The notes beneath the pieces are model-generated. The model was not told where the DNA came from, ran no database searches, and saw nothing but the letters and a program-made list of their open reading frames with translations. This document shows, one piece after another, positions 47,932-58,103 of a DNA stretch of 64,000 bases. Both the position numbers and the translations under genes were made by a program. Where the stretch lies: assembly GCF_009932355.1 (NCBI RefSeq), contig NZ_LEKU01000006.1, positions 62,001 to 126,000 of the forward strand. Direction: 5' to 3'. Each line of letters begins with the position of its first letter. Position 1 is the first letter of the stretch. This stretch comes from Riemerella anatipestifer_E. GTDB lineage: Bacteria; Bacteroidota; Bacteroidia; Flavobacteriales; Weeksellaceae.

Positions 47932-49737
47932 ATGAATACCACAAAGTTTTTTTCAAAGTTTATCATATTATCCTCCGTTGTACTAGCCTTATTTTCATGT
48001 AAAAAAGGAGATACACCTTTTGTTGTAAATACCACACCTAAAACCAGTTTAGACAGCATAGCGGAGGAATACTATGAAGGTTACCTTCAGTTTCATCCAT
48101 TAGAAGCTACTGCACAGGGCGACCCAAGGTACAACGATAAATTACCTAGCTTAGAAAAAACTAAAATTACTGAAGAGATTGCTTTCTACAGTGATATGAT
48201 TAAAAAGCTAGAAACTGTAGATTATGAATCTCTTCCTGATGATAAAAAAACGGTTTTCAATGTACTAGATTATTTATTAAAAGATTTAGTAGAAGGCTAT
48301 GCCTATCATCCAGAATATATCCCGTTTACACAATTTTCGGGATTACCGTTAGACTTTCCTCTTTTGGGAAGCGGGAGCGGAAATCAGCCATTCAAAACAG
48401 TGGAAGATTATGATAACTGGCTAAAAAGAATGCAAGAATTTCCTAAATGGATGGAAACAGCTCAGGAGAACTTTAAACTAGGCATCAAAAATGATATTGT
48501 ATTACCCAAAAGTCTAGTGGTAAAGATGATTCCTCAAATGAGAGCCGAAGAAATCATCTCTAAAGACTCCAACAAAAACATATTTTATAAGCCTCTTAAA
48601 AATTTCCCTGTAGGCTTTAGTAACGCCGAAAGAAATCGTATTACTAAAAACTATCAAGAGGTTATTGTATCTAAAGTTATTCCTGCTTACCAAAAAATGG
48701 GAGATTTTCTTGAAAAGGAATATTTACCAAAAGCAAGAACTACCGACGGCTACAATGCTCTACCAAAAGGTAAAGAAATCTACAACTATCATGTAAAACG
48801 CTGGACAACCACCAACCAAACTCCTGAAGAAATCCACAATATTGGATTAAGCGAAGTTGCGAGAATAAGAGGTGAAATGGAGAAGGTAAAAGAAGAACTA
48901 AAGTTCAACGGAACTCTAGAGGGGTTTTTGGTGCATTTAAAATCCGACCCTAAAGCAGTGCCTTACCAAACATCTCAAGAAATTTTAGATGGGTTTAATG
49001 CTATCTTATCAAAGATTGAACCTAAGCTAAAAACGATGTTTAATAATGTACCAAAAACAGGTTTTGAAATTAGACAAACCGAAAAATTTAGAGAAGCATC
49101 TGCTAGTGCAGAGTATCAACCTGGTACTCCAGACGGAAAAAGAAACGGTATTTTCTACATTCCAATTCCTAATCCTAAAGCCTTTAATGTAACTTCTGGT
49201 ATGGAATCTCTTTTCCTTCACGAAGCTATTCCAGGGCATCATTATCAAATTGCTTTACAGCAAGAAAATCTCAATTTGCCAAAATTTATGCGTTTCGGTT
49301 GGATAGGTGCTTATGGCGAAGGTTGGGCTCTATACTGTGAATCTTTAGGAAAAGAATTTGGACTTTATACCGACCCATATCAAAAAATGGGAGCATTGAG
49401 TGATGAAATGATGAGAGCCGTTAGACTCGTTATAGACACTGGACTACACACAGGGAAACTTAATAGAGAAGAAGCTATAAAATATTTCCTAAGCAATGTA
49501 GCATACGATGAAGCTGGAGCTACAGCGGAGGTAGAACGCTATATGTCTATGCCAGGACAAGCACTAAGCTATAAGACTGGAGCATTAAAGATACAAGCAC
49601 TAAGAGCTAAATATGAAAAAGATTTAGGCACTAAATTCAACTTAGCGAAATTCCATGATGAGCTCTTAAATCAAGGTTGTCTTCCTCTACAAGTTCTTGA
49701 AAGAAAAATGGAAGTCTGGGCAAAAAACCAAAAATAG
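47932..49737 (+). CDS. DUF885 lipoprotein, probable metallopeptidase
   Basis: 601 residues from ATG 47932; the frame starting at 47911 lies at the predicted transcription start and is not used. Lipobox LFSC (Cys23 region, MNTTKFFSKFIILSSVVLALFSC). The DUF885 domain has FLHEAIPGHHYQI near 427 (zinc HE-xx-H-like motif HEAIPGH), preceded by NVTSGMESL, and AYGEGWALYCE near 465 with a glutamate that may complete the zinc site. The family includes carboxypeptidase-like enzymes and often appears as envelope lipoproteins. Substrate unknown. Confidence 0.85.
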   Translation: MNTTKFFSKFIILSSVVLALFSCKKGDTPFVVNTTPKTSLDSIAEEYYEGYLQFHPLEATAQGDPRYNDKLPSLEKTKITEEIAFYSDMIKKLETVDYESLPDDKKTVFNVLDYLLKDLVEGYAYHPEYIPFTQFSGLPLDFPLLGSGSGNQPFKTVEDYDNWLKRMQEFPKWMETAQENFKLGIKNDIVLPKSLVVKMIPQMRAEEIISKDSNKNIFYKPLKNFPVGFSNAERNRITKNYQEVIVSKVIPAYQKMGDFLEKEYLPKARTTDGYNALPKGKEIYNYHVKRWTTTNQTPEEIHNIGLSEVARIRGEMEKVKEELKFNGTLEGFLVHLKSDPKAVPYQTSQEILDGFNAILSKIEPKLKTMFNNVPKTGFEIRQTEKFREASASAEYQPGTPDGKRNGIFYIPIPNPKAFNVTSGMESLFLHEAIPGHHYQIALQQENLNLPKFMRFGWIGAYGEGWALYCESLGKEFGLYTDPYQKMGALSDEMMRAVRLVIDTGLHTGKLNREEAIKYFLSNVAYDEAGATAEVERYMSMPGQALSYKTGALKIQALRAKYEKDLGTKFNLAKFHDELLNQGCLPLQVLERKMEVWAKNQK

Positions 49738-49822
49738 AGGTGTAATGTATAAATAGAGGTTTGTATTTTTAAAGACTCTTACAACCATCATTTTTAACAC
49801 AAAATTTAGTTAGAAACTTTAT

Positions 49823-49830
49823 TAAATTTG
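49823..49830 (+). promoter_or_regulatory. tamB promoter, -7 element
   Basis: TAAATTTG, ending 5 bp before the TTG start codon at 49836. It implies a transcript with almost no leader. Confidence 0.5.
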
Positions 49831-49835
49831 ATTCA

Positions 49836-52800
49836 TTGAAAAATAGTATAAAAAACACACTTAGAATAGGAGCTATTATTTTAGGAAGCGTTGTTATAGT
49901 ATTAAGTATACTAGTACTTAGCCTTAATATTCCTGTCGTTCAGAACTTCGTTAAAGACCGTGTTGTAAGTTATGTTGAAACTAAAATAAAAACTCCTATA
50001 AGTCTAAAAAGAGTTTACATTAGCTTCCCTAATAAGTTAGGACTAGAAGAACTTTATTTAGAAGAAAAAAATAAGGATACACTAGTACATATCAACAAGT
50101 TAGATGTTGGTTTAGATATTTTTCAGCTTTTGCAAAACAAAGCAGACTTCACATCTATTGAATTAGATGGACTTAGAGCCAATGTAAAAAGAGACGAACA
50201 AGGGCGTTTTAATTTCGATTATATACTGGACGCTTTCGCTAGCAACAAAGACGAAGAAAAACAAGATTCTAAGCCTTTCATTCTATCTCTAAATAAAATA
50301 AAATTACAACGCGTTAATGTCAATTTTAATGATTTTCAGCAAGGAAACCATCTGAAAATAGAATTCAATAATTTCGAAACAAAAGTTAAAGACTTTAATC
50401 TTGAAGAAAATATTTATGCCCTCAATGGGCTTACTGCTGATGGTCTCAAACTAAAATTAAAACAAGAGATATTAAAGGAAGCTATAAAAGAAACTGCAAA
50501 AACAATAGATAGTCTTTCAGCCAAAAAACCGATGCAGATAAAACTAGATTTTCTGCGTTTTACCAATTTTGATGTAGATTATGCAGATAATACCACTCAA
50601 TCTTATTTCAAGGTTTTATTCAGAGAATTATCAGGAGATTTTAATAATATAGATTTACCTAAAAACAAATATGATATAGACCAAATTAAACTTCTAGGTG
50701 CCCAAATAAATGTGGACCTCAAAAGTTCCTCTCAAAACAAATCTTTACAAGATGAGCTTCCAGAGAACCCTGCAAAAGTCAAGAGTAAAACTCCCAATGT
50801 AAAACTTAATTTGTTCGCTTTAGATGATGTAATGTTATCCTATAATGATAATTCAAAAAAGCATCAACAAGGATTTGATGCTAATCATTTAAACTTCAAA
50901 AAACTCAATGTAAATATTAGAGATTTTAGAATGTTGAATGAAGAGCTGACTGGTTCCGTAAAAAAAGTAGAACTCTACGAAAAGAGCGGGCTTGCAGTAA
51001 AGAATTTCAAAACCGACTTCGCGTACAAGAAAAATATAGCATACCTTAAAAATCTGCTTTTGGAAACCAACAACAGTATTCTTAGAGACGAAGCTGTAAT
51101 TACCTATAATTCTCCGCAACAACTGTCTAGTAACATAGGCTCTGCTGGGCTAGCCATTAACCTTAGAAACTCTAAAATAGGCTTCAGTGATTTGTATTTA
51201 TTTGCTCCTGATTTAAAGAAAAATGAGATACTTAAACAATATCCCAAATCAGTACTAAATATAGATGCCAGCTTAAGAGGTAAAGTAAATGATTTAAATA
51301 TAAACGCATTACACATTAGTGGTTTAGGTAGTACAATATTGGATATTTCGGGACAAATAAAAAATGTAACTAATCCTAATTTACTAAATTACAATATCGC
51401 CATTAACGAGTTAAAGACAACTAAAAAGGATATACAAAACTTAGCTCCTAGAAATAGTATCCCCTCAAACATTGAGCTACCCCAAACTATTTCTTTAAAA
51501 GGTAATGCCAGAGGTAATACCTTCTCTATTCTATCCCATCTAAATATAAATACCAGTTTAGGAAACCTTAGACTAGATGCCTATGCTAACCTTAAACCCA
51601 AAAATAGAGAAAAGTACACCATTCTAGTGGATGCGGACAACATCGTTCTAGGAAAATTATTAAGGAATAAAGATTTAGGAATATTTTCAGGAGAAATAAA
51701 AGCAAATGGAGTAGGGTTTAACCCTAAAACGGCCCAAACATCAATCAACGGAAATATTAAAAAATTTGACTTTAAAGGCTATCGCTATACAGGTGTTAAT
51801 CTCAAAGGTAGTCTAATGACAGGGAGATTAACTGCTCATATTATGTCTAAAGACCCTAATGCTAATTTAGATCTTAAGCTAGCAGGCAACCTCAACAAAA
51901 CCTCGAATATAAAACTCAACGGAAATATTGAATTACTAAATCCATATAAGCTAAATTTATATAAAGAACCGCTAGCCATATCAGGTAAAATAGATAGTGA
52001 TTTTAGTAATATTAACCCAGATTTTCTCAACGGCTATATTCTTTTAGAGAATTTTAAAATCACACACAAAGACCAAACTTTACCTTTACAAGAGATTAAA
52101 CTTGAAGCATTATCTACCCCTAATGAGAACAAAATAAATTTAAAATCTCAAGTTATAGATGCCTCTATACAAGGCAAATATAAACTTACCCAAATTTCTG
52201 ATGTTTTCCTAAAAACACTTAATAATTACTATGAATTCAGCCCTGCCTCTAAGTACAAAAAGAACTTAGAACCTAACCAGCACTTCACGTTGAATGCTAA
52301 AGTAAAAGATGACAATCTTCTAAGAATATTTGTACCTGATTTAAAATATTTTGATGGAGGAGATATAACAGGTGCTTTTGATTCAAATCAACAAAAGATA
52401 GAGTTTCAGGCGGATTTCCCAGTAGTAGAATATGCAGAATATAAACTTAGTGGGCTATCACTTAACATAAACAACAGTCAAGAAGAACTAAGATATAGAC
52501 TCGGTCTAACAGAGGTAACTAATGAAAATTTAGCCTTACATCAACTCGATTTGAATGGAACCATTAACAATAATAATATCGGAATTAACTTTAGCACTAA
52601 AGACTCCAAAGGGACAGAGCAATATGCGTTAGCTGGTATATTTAGAAATGAAAAAAACATCAATAAATTTAGTTTTATTCCGCAAGGTTTAATGCTCAAC
52701 TATGATAAATGGCAGGTAGAAGAGCAAAATGTTATCGGCTTTGGAAAGGAAGGTATATTTGCTGATAACTTTAATCTTACCAAAGGAAACTCTTCCATTT

Positions 52801-54815
52801 CGTTACAAAGCCAAGAACAAAAATTAGGTAGCCCATTAAATATCTCCATCTCTAATTTTAAAGTAGAAGATATTACAGAGATGGTAAGAAAAGACAGTCT
52901 TATTGCTAGTGGCTCTGTTAATGGTAATGCATTAGTCTCTACTTTTAAGCCCAATTTAAAAGTGGAAGCAGACCTAAATATATCTAATCTGAAACTAAAA
53001 GGAAACAAGGTAGGAAATCTAGATATACAAGCCAATACTAAAGTGGTTGATTTAATTGATACCAAAATTACCCTTACAGGGGAAGGCAATGATGTACAAT
53101 TAGAAGGTAACTATCACCTCAAAAAAGGAGATTTAGGGTTTATTTTAAATCTTAATAATCTTCCTACTAAAACTTTAGAGGCTTTTGCCTTAGGTAATAT
53201 AAAAAATGGAGAGGGCTATTTTAGTGGAGAACTAAACATCAATGGTACGGCTCAAAAACCTCTAATAAGAGGTGGAATAAAATTCAATAATGTAGGGCTA
53301 GAGATTGCTAAAACAGGAACTGTTTTTAAAAATATTGAAGATGAAATAAGATTTTCAGGACAAAATATTGTTTTTGAACAATTTAAATTGCGTGATACAG
53401 AAAATAACAATTTACTCATAAACGGAGATATACAAACCGAATATTTCAAGAAATATGCTTTCAATCTTGATGTTAATGCCAAAGATTTTAAGCTAGTAAA
53501 TTCTGAAAAAGATAATGATAAAATGATGTACGGTGTACTCTCTCTAGATACCAATCTAAGGATAAGAGGTAATTTAGATTTGCCAAAAGTGGACGGGACA
53601 TTATCTGTAACCGATGCCACAGATTTTACCTTTATACTCCCTCAAAGTACTCCTACGAAACAAGATAGAGAAGGGATTGTTGAATTTGTAGACAAAGCTA
53701 AATTTGGATTGGCTAAAAATGAGGTAGCAGACACTTTAAGCTCCAATAACCAGCTTAAAGGTATGGATATCTCGGTTAATATAGATATAGATAAAAATGC
53801 GAAAATGTCTTTGGTCATAGACAAAGCCAATGGCGATTTTGTAAAACTACAGGGGCAAGCACAGCTCACAGGAGGTGTATCTCCTTCGGGAAGAACCACT
53901 CTCGTAGGTGTCTATGAGGTACATTCTGGAGCCTATGAGATGTCCGTGAATATGCTCAGAAGAAAATTTGAAATAAAAAAAGGAAGTACCATTACATGGA
54001 ACGGAGAACCTACTGAAGCTGATATGAATATAACAGCAATTTATACCACAGAAACGGCTCCTCTAGATTTGGTACAGCAACAGTTGGCAGGACTTAGCCC
54101 AAGAGAGCTTAATCAGTATAAACAACGTATTCCATTTAATACCCACCTCATTATGAAAGGTGAACTCATGAAGCCCGAAATCTCTTTTGACATTACAACA
54201 GAGGATAAGAACGCCGCAGTAAGTTCTACCGTAATATTAAATACAGAGCAAAGACTAGCTCAGCTTCGTCAAGAAACTTCAGAGTTAAACAAACAGGTCT
54301 TTGCCCTTCTACTCCTCAATCGTTTTATTGGAGAAAATCCTTTTGAAACGAGTTCAGGAATATCCGCTGAATCAATGGCAAAACAAAGTGTTAGTAGAAT
54401 TTTAAGCCAAAGTTTAAACGATTTAGCTGGAGATTTAATTGCTGGTGTAGAACTTAATTTTGATCTAGAATCGTCAGATGATTATTCTACTGGAGAAAGA
54501 ACCTCAAGAACAGACCTAAATGTAGCTTTGAGTAAAAAATTACTTAATGATAGGCTCAAGGTATCTTTAGGTAGTAACTTTGGATTAGAAGGAGCTACTA
54601 GACCTGGAGAACAAGCCTCTAATATAGCAGGAGATATTATGGTAGATTATATGCTTTCTAAAGACGGCAGATATCTTCTAAGAACTTACAGAAAAAACCA
54701 ATATCAAGTAGCTCTACAAGGGCAAGTTATAGAAACAGGATTAGGCTTTGTAATCACTCTGGATTACAACGACCTTAGAGAAATTTTAAAAAAGAAAAAG
54801 AATAAAAAACAATAG
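49836..54815 (+). CDS. tamB: Translocation and assembly module protein TamB
   Basis: 1659 residues with a TTG start at 49836; no ATG or GTG precedes the membrane anchor in this frame. The N-terminal anchor spans about 11-33 (GAIILGSVVIVLSILVLSL). The rest is mostly long beta-helical repeats, as in TamB/AsmA-like proteins, and the C-terminal DUF490 region (from about 1370) has PLDLVQQQLAGLSPREL and an end VDYMLSKDGRYLLRTYRKN. TamB bridges the periplasm and supplies lipids or barrel proteins to the outer membrane with a TamA partner; here TamL follows by 17 bp. Function is inferred from family. Confidence 0.9.
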   Translation: MKNSIKNTLRIGAIILGSVVIVLSILVLSLNIPVVQNFVKDRVVSYVETKIKTPISLKRVYISFPNKLGLEELYLEEKNKDTLVHINKLDVGLDIFQLLQNKADFTSIELDGLRANVKRDEQGRFNFDYILDAFASNKDEEKQDSKPFILSLNKIKLQRVNVNFNDFQQGNHLKIEFNNFETKVKDFNLEENIYALNGLTADGLKLKLKQEILKEAIKETAKTIDSLSAKKPMQIKLDFLRFTNFDVDYADNTTQSYFKVLFRELSGDFNNIDLPKNKYDIDQIKLLGAQINVDLKSSSQNKSLQDELPENPAKVKSKTPNVKLNLFALDDVMLSYNDNSKKHQQGFDANHLNFKKLNVNIRDFRMLNEELTGSVKKVELYEKSGLAVKNFKTDFAYKKNIAYLKNLLLETNNSILRDEAVITYNSPQQLSSNIGSAGLAINLRNSKIGFSDLYLFAPDLKKNEILKQYPKSVLNIDASLRGKVNDLNINALHISGLGSTILDISGQIKNVTNPNLLNYNIAINELKTTKKDIQNLAPRNSIPSNIELPQTISLKGNARGNTFSILSHLNINTSLGNLRLDAYANLKPKNREKYTILVDADNIVLGKLLRNKDLGIFSGEIKANGVGFNPKTAQTSINGNIKKFDFKGYRYTGVNLKGSLMTGRLTAHIMSKDPNANLDLKLAGNLNKTSNIKLNGNIELLNPYKLNLYKEPLAISGKIDSDFSNINPDFLNGYILLENFKITHKDQTLPLQEIKLEALSTPNENKINLKSQVIDASIQGKYKLTQISDVFLKTLNNYYEFSPASKYKKNLEPNQHFTLNAKVKDDNLLRIFVPDLKYFDGGDITGAFDSNQQKIEFQADFPVVEYAEYKLSGLSLNINNSQEELRYRLGLTEVTNENLALHQLDLNGTINNNNIGINFSTKDSKGTEQYALAGIFRNEKNINKFSFIPQGLMLNYDKWQVEEQNVIGFGKEGIFADNFNLTKGNSSISLQSQEQKLGSPLNISISNFKVEDITEMVRKDSLIASGSVNGNALVSTFKPNLKVEADLNISNLKLKGNKVGNLDIQANTKVVDLIDTKITLTGEGNDVQLEGNYHLKKGDLGFILNLNNLPTKTLEAFALGNIKNGEGYFSGELNINGTAQKPLIRGGIKFNNVGLEIAKTGTVFKNIEDEIRFSGQNIVFEQFKLRDTENNNLLINGDIQTEYFKKYAFNLDVNAKDFKLVNSEKDNDKMMYGVLSLDTNLRIRGNLDLPKVDGTLSVTDATDFTFILPQSTPTKQDREGIVEFVDKAKFGLAKNEVADTLSSNNQLKGMDISVNIDIDKNAKMSLVIDKANGDFVKLQGQAQLTGGVSPSGRTTLVGVYEVHSGAYEMSVNMLRRKFEIKKGSTITWNGEPTEADMNITAIYTTETAPLDLVQQQLAGLSPRELNQYKQRIPFNTHLIMKGELMKPEISFDITTEDKNAAVSSTVILNTEQRLAQLRQETSELNKQVFALLLLNRFIGENPFETSSGISAESMAKQSVSRILSQSLNDLAGDLIAGVELNFDLESSDDYSTGERTSRTDLNVALSKKLLNDRLKVSLGSNFGLEGATRPGEQASNIAGDIMVDYMLSKDGRYLLRTYRKNQYQVALQGQVIETGLGFVITLDYNDLREILKKKKNKKQ

Positions 54816-54832
54816 AATATCTTTCTTCAAAA

Positions 54833-57154
54833 ATGAAACATATAATCAAACAATATTCAATATTCATACACATTGTTTATATCAGTATTTTTATAATAGG
54901 CTGCTCTGGAGCTTCTACCCTTAAAGAAGGAGAAATTTTATATACTGGAGCTAAGGTTAAAATAAAATCAGACCGATTAAACAAAGGTGATATTTCTGAA
55001 CTGAAAAAAGGCACAGAGAGCAAACTTTCTCCTAAACCTAATGCTTCATTTTTAGGAATGCGTCCTAGATTGTATTTTTATAAATGGGCAGGAGAAACTA
55101 AACAAAATAAAGGTCTGCGATATTGGATTAAAAATAAACTAGGAGAAAAACCTATTCTTCTACAAGATGTAGATAGAGAGTTTAATAAAGAAATTGCTGT
55201 TAATTATGCAGAAAATATTGGCTATTTCAATACTAAAGTAAGATATGATACCCTCACAAAAGGTAGAACTGCTAAGGTTTTATATACTATAACTCCTTAC
55301 AATAGATATTTTATAGATACCGTAAACTTCCTGTCTTCCACCAATGAAGAGGTAGTAGAAGATATAAAAGCAACACAAAAACAAAGCCTAATAAAACCAC
55401 AAGAACCCTATAATCTCGAAATAATAAAAAATGAGAGACTCCGTATAGATACTTATATGAAGGAGAATGGATATTATTATTTTAGTCCAGATAACATCAT
55501 TATTCAAGCGGATAGCACTGTAGGAAACAATAAAGTTGCAGTCAATGTAAAACTAAAAGACCAAACTCCAGAACTTAGCAAAAAAAAGTTTAGTATAGAT
55601 AAAGTAATTATTTACCCCGATTATAGCATACAAAATGTAGAGAAAGGAAGTATAGCTATTCCCACCACGACTGACGGTCTAAAAGTTTACAAAGACATGT
55701 ACATTATAGACCCTGAAAAAAAATTTAAACCACAAGTTTTTGATAGGACTATGTACTTTCACTCAGGTGAAATTTATAACAGAAGAGACCATAACCTTAC
55801 GCTTAAAAGACTTATAAATCTAGGAGTTTTTAAATTCGTTAAAAATCAGTTTATTCTTTCCGACTCTTTAAATAATAAATTTGATGCGTACTACCTACTC
55901 ACCCCAAACAATTTTCAATCACTCCGTATGGAAGCATTAGGTAAGACTAATTCTGCAAACTTTAACGGTGGAGAGATAAATATCAATTGGCTTCACAGAA
56001 ACTTATTTAAAGGTGCAGAGCAACTAAGAATTACTGCTTATGGAGGTATGGACGTGCAAGCTGGAGGGCCTAGAGCTTTCAGTAATATATTAAGATTTGG
56101 AGGCAACGCTCAACTTACTTTCCCAAGGATTATAGCTCCTTTTAAGTTTCATACCAGTTCAGAGTTTGTTCCAAGAACACAAGTAAACCTAGGGTATGAC
56201 TATCAGCGTAGAACGGGACAATATACTTTACATAACTTTAGTACCTCTTTTGGATATTTGTGGAAAGAAAATGCACAGAGAGAGCACGATCTTAAAATAT
56301 TTAGTGCTACTTATGTTAACCCTCAGAATATTTCAGATGAATATAAATCCCTAGCAAAGAGCTATCCTAGTTTAGCTAGAGCAATAGAAAGACAGTTAGT
56401 TTTTGGACCTATGTACCAATATACATACACCAATACCATCATACCTAGAACACACCAATTCTATTTTCGTGGTGTAGCCGACTTATCAGCCAATCTTACA
56501 GGATTACTGTCCAATGCAAATGCAAAAGAAGGTAGACAAAAAACCATACTAGGTGTACCCTTTAGTCAGTATGCAAAATTGGATACAGACTTTCGTTACT
56601 ACTATAATATGAACTCTAAAAATGTTTTAGCTGCAAGACTAATGATGGGATTAGCTTATCCTTACGGCAATTCTCTTACAGTACCTTTTTCTAGACAATT
56701 TTTTGTAGGAGGAAGTAATAGTATCAGAGCCTTTAGAGCTAGAACACTAGGTCCAGGTAGTTATGACCCAAGAAACCAACAAGGTAGTTTCTTTTTAGAC
56801 CAAGCCGGGGATATTAGACTGGAAACTAACCTAGAATATCGTTTAAACATCTATCGTTTTCTTAATTTAGGTTTATTTTTAGACGCTGGTAACATTTGGC
56901 TTATCAATGATGACCCTACTCGCCCAGGTGCCAAATTTAGTAAAGACTGGACTTCCGAAATTGCCGTAGGAGGAGGCTTGGGACTTCGATTTGACTTTAA
57001 TATATTTGTACTAAGGACAGATCTTGCCATTCCTCTAAGAGTACCCTATTATAGTAAAAATGAACGTTGGAGGTTTAATCATATTGATTTTAATAACTCT
57101 TCTTGGAGAAAGGATAATCTAATCCTAAACATAGCCATCGGCTATCCTTTTTAA
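54833..57154 (+). CDS. tamL: TamA-like outer membrane lipoprotein TamL
   Basis: 773 residues. Lipobox IIGC (MKHIIKQYSIFIHIVYISIFIIGC, Cys24), unlike the cleaved signal of TamA, then POTRA-like regions (25-330) and a 16-strand BamA-type barrel. The barrel has GGEININWLHRNLFKGAEQL near 380, the BamA-family FVGGSNSIRAFRARTLGPGS near 625 and the terminal strands ending IAIGYPF. In Bacteroidota this lipoprotein replaces TamA as partner of TamB. It follows tamB by 17 bp and so is co-transcribed. It is also related to D15 surface-antigen proteins. Confidence 0.92.
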   Translation: MKHIIKQYSIFIHIVYISIFIIGCSGASTLKEGEILYTGAKVKIKSDRLNKGDISELKKGTESKLSPKPNASFLGMRPRLYFYKWAGETKQNKGLRYWIKNKLGEKPILLQDVDREFNKEIAVNYAENIGYFNTKVRYDTLTKGRTAKVLYTITPYNRYFIDTVNFLSSTNEEVVEDIKATQKQSLIKPQEPYNLEIIKNERLRIDTYMKENGYYYFSPDNIIIQADSTVGNNKVAVNVKLKDQTPELSKKKFSIDKVIIYPDYSIQNVEKGSIAIPTTTDGLKVYKDMYIIDPEKKFKPQVFDRTMYFHSGEIYNRRDHNLTLKRLINLGVFKFVKNQFILSDSLNNKFDAYYLLTPNNFQSLRMEALGKTNSANFNGGEININWLHRNLFKGAEQLRITAYGGMDVQAGGPRAFSNILRFGGNAQLTFPRIIAPFKFHTSSEFVPRTQVNLGYDYQRRTGQYTLHNFSTSFGYLWKENAQREHDLKIFSATYVNPQNISDEYKSLAKSYPSLARAIERQLVFGPMYQYTYTNTIIPRTHQFYFRGVADLSANLTGLLSNANAKEGRQKTILGVPFSQYAKLDTDFRYYYNMNSKNVLAARLMMGLAYPYGNSLTVPFSRQFFVGGSNSIRAFRARTLGPGSYDPRNQQGSFFLDQAGDIRLETNLEYRLNIYRFLNLGLFLDAGNIWLINDDPTRPGAKFSKDWTSEIAVGGGLGLRFDFNIFVLRTDLAIPLRVPYYSKNERWRFNHIDFNNSSWRKDNLILNIAIGYPF

Positions 57155-57176
57155 AAAATTTAGAAAAAAGACCGTT

Positions 57177-58085
57177 ATGAAAAAGAATTTTAAATTTTAT
57201 TGGGAAACTATAAAAAAAGCTGTAACAGAATGGAGTAGCTCTAACGCCGATAGAGATGCTGCAGGAATTGCCTACTATGCCATATTTTCCATACCTGGAT
57301 TACTTATCATTTTAATTTGGCTTATGGGATTTATTTTTGGCGATGCTAATTTCCAACAGAAAATACAAGAAGAAGTAACCCAGGCTATGGGTTCCGATAC
57401 CGCAAAAAGTTTAGATGACATTCTAAAATCCTCCATGATAGACCAAGACGGAATCATCATGAGAATTATTGGAATTGCGACACTTATTTTTGGTGCTACC
57501 ACCTTATTTTTTCAGCTTCAAAAATCACTCAATGAGTTATGGGATGTAAAAGCAGAACCCAAAAGAGCTTTATTAAAATTCTTGACAGATCGTGCTAACT
57601 CGTTAGGCATGATACTCATTATTGGATTTTTAATGATGATAACCATGGTACTCTCTACACTTATAGGGCTGGCTAACGAATTTATTTCTCAACACCTAGG
57701 GTTAGAGACTTACTATATTATACAGATTATAAACATTTCCGTAGGCTTCTTCATCGTTGTATTACTATTCGCTCTTATGTTTAAAGTCCTTCCAGATGTT
57801 CAGCTCTCTTGGCGTTCTGTATGGGTAGGAGCATTTATTACTGCATTTTTGTTTACTTTAGGTAAATTTTTATTAAGCCTTTATTTCAGTAATTTCAAAC
57901 CTACATCTGCATTCGGAGCAGCAGGTTCTGTTATTTTAATTATGATGTGGATAAATTATACTTGCAGACTCATCTTTTTTGGAGCAGTATTTACCAAGGT
58001 TTATACCTACCGTAGAGGTCTAAAAATACAGCCTTCTCAACATGCTAAATGGACTTCCGACAGAAGAGAGCCTTCTTCATACTAA
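57177..58085 (+). CDS. YihY/BrkB-family membrane protein
   Basis: 302 residues, six predicted transmembrane segments (near 30-50, 90-110, 140-165, 180-205, 215-235 and 245-270). It has DRDAAGIAYYAIFSIPGLL at the start and KPTSAFGAAGSVILIMMWINY near 240, both typical of the family. YihY/BrkB proteins were once thought to be tRNA-processing enzymes (RNase BN) but this was disproved; function remains open. It sits 22 bp after tamL, so it may be in the tam operon. Confidence 0.9.
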   Translation: MKKNFKFYWETIKKAVTEWSSSNADRDAAGIAYYAIFSIPGLLIILIWLMGFIFGDANFQQKIQEEVTQAMGSDTAKSLDDILKSSMIDQDGIIMRIIGIATLIFGATTLFFQLQKSLNELWDVKAEPKRALLKFLTDRANSLGMILIIGFLMMITMVLSTLIGLANEFISQHLGLETYYIIQIINISVGFFIVVLLFALMFKVLPDVQLSWRSVWVGAFITAFLFTLGKFLLSLYFSNFKPTSAFGAAGSVILIMMWINYTCRLIFFGAVFTKVYTYRRGLKIQPSQHAKWTSDRREPSSY

Positions 58086-58103
58086 CTATTTTTTCTACTA
58101 GGT

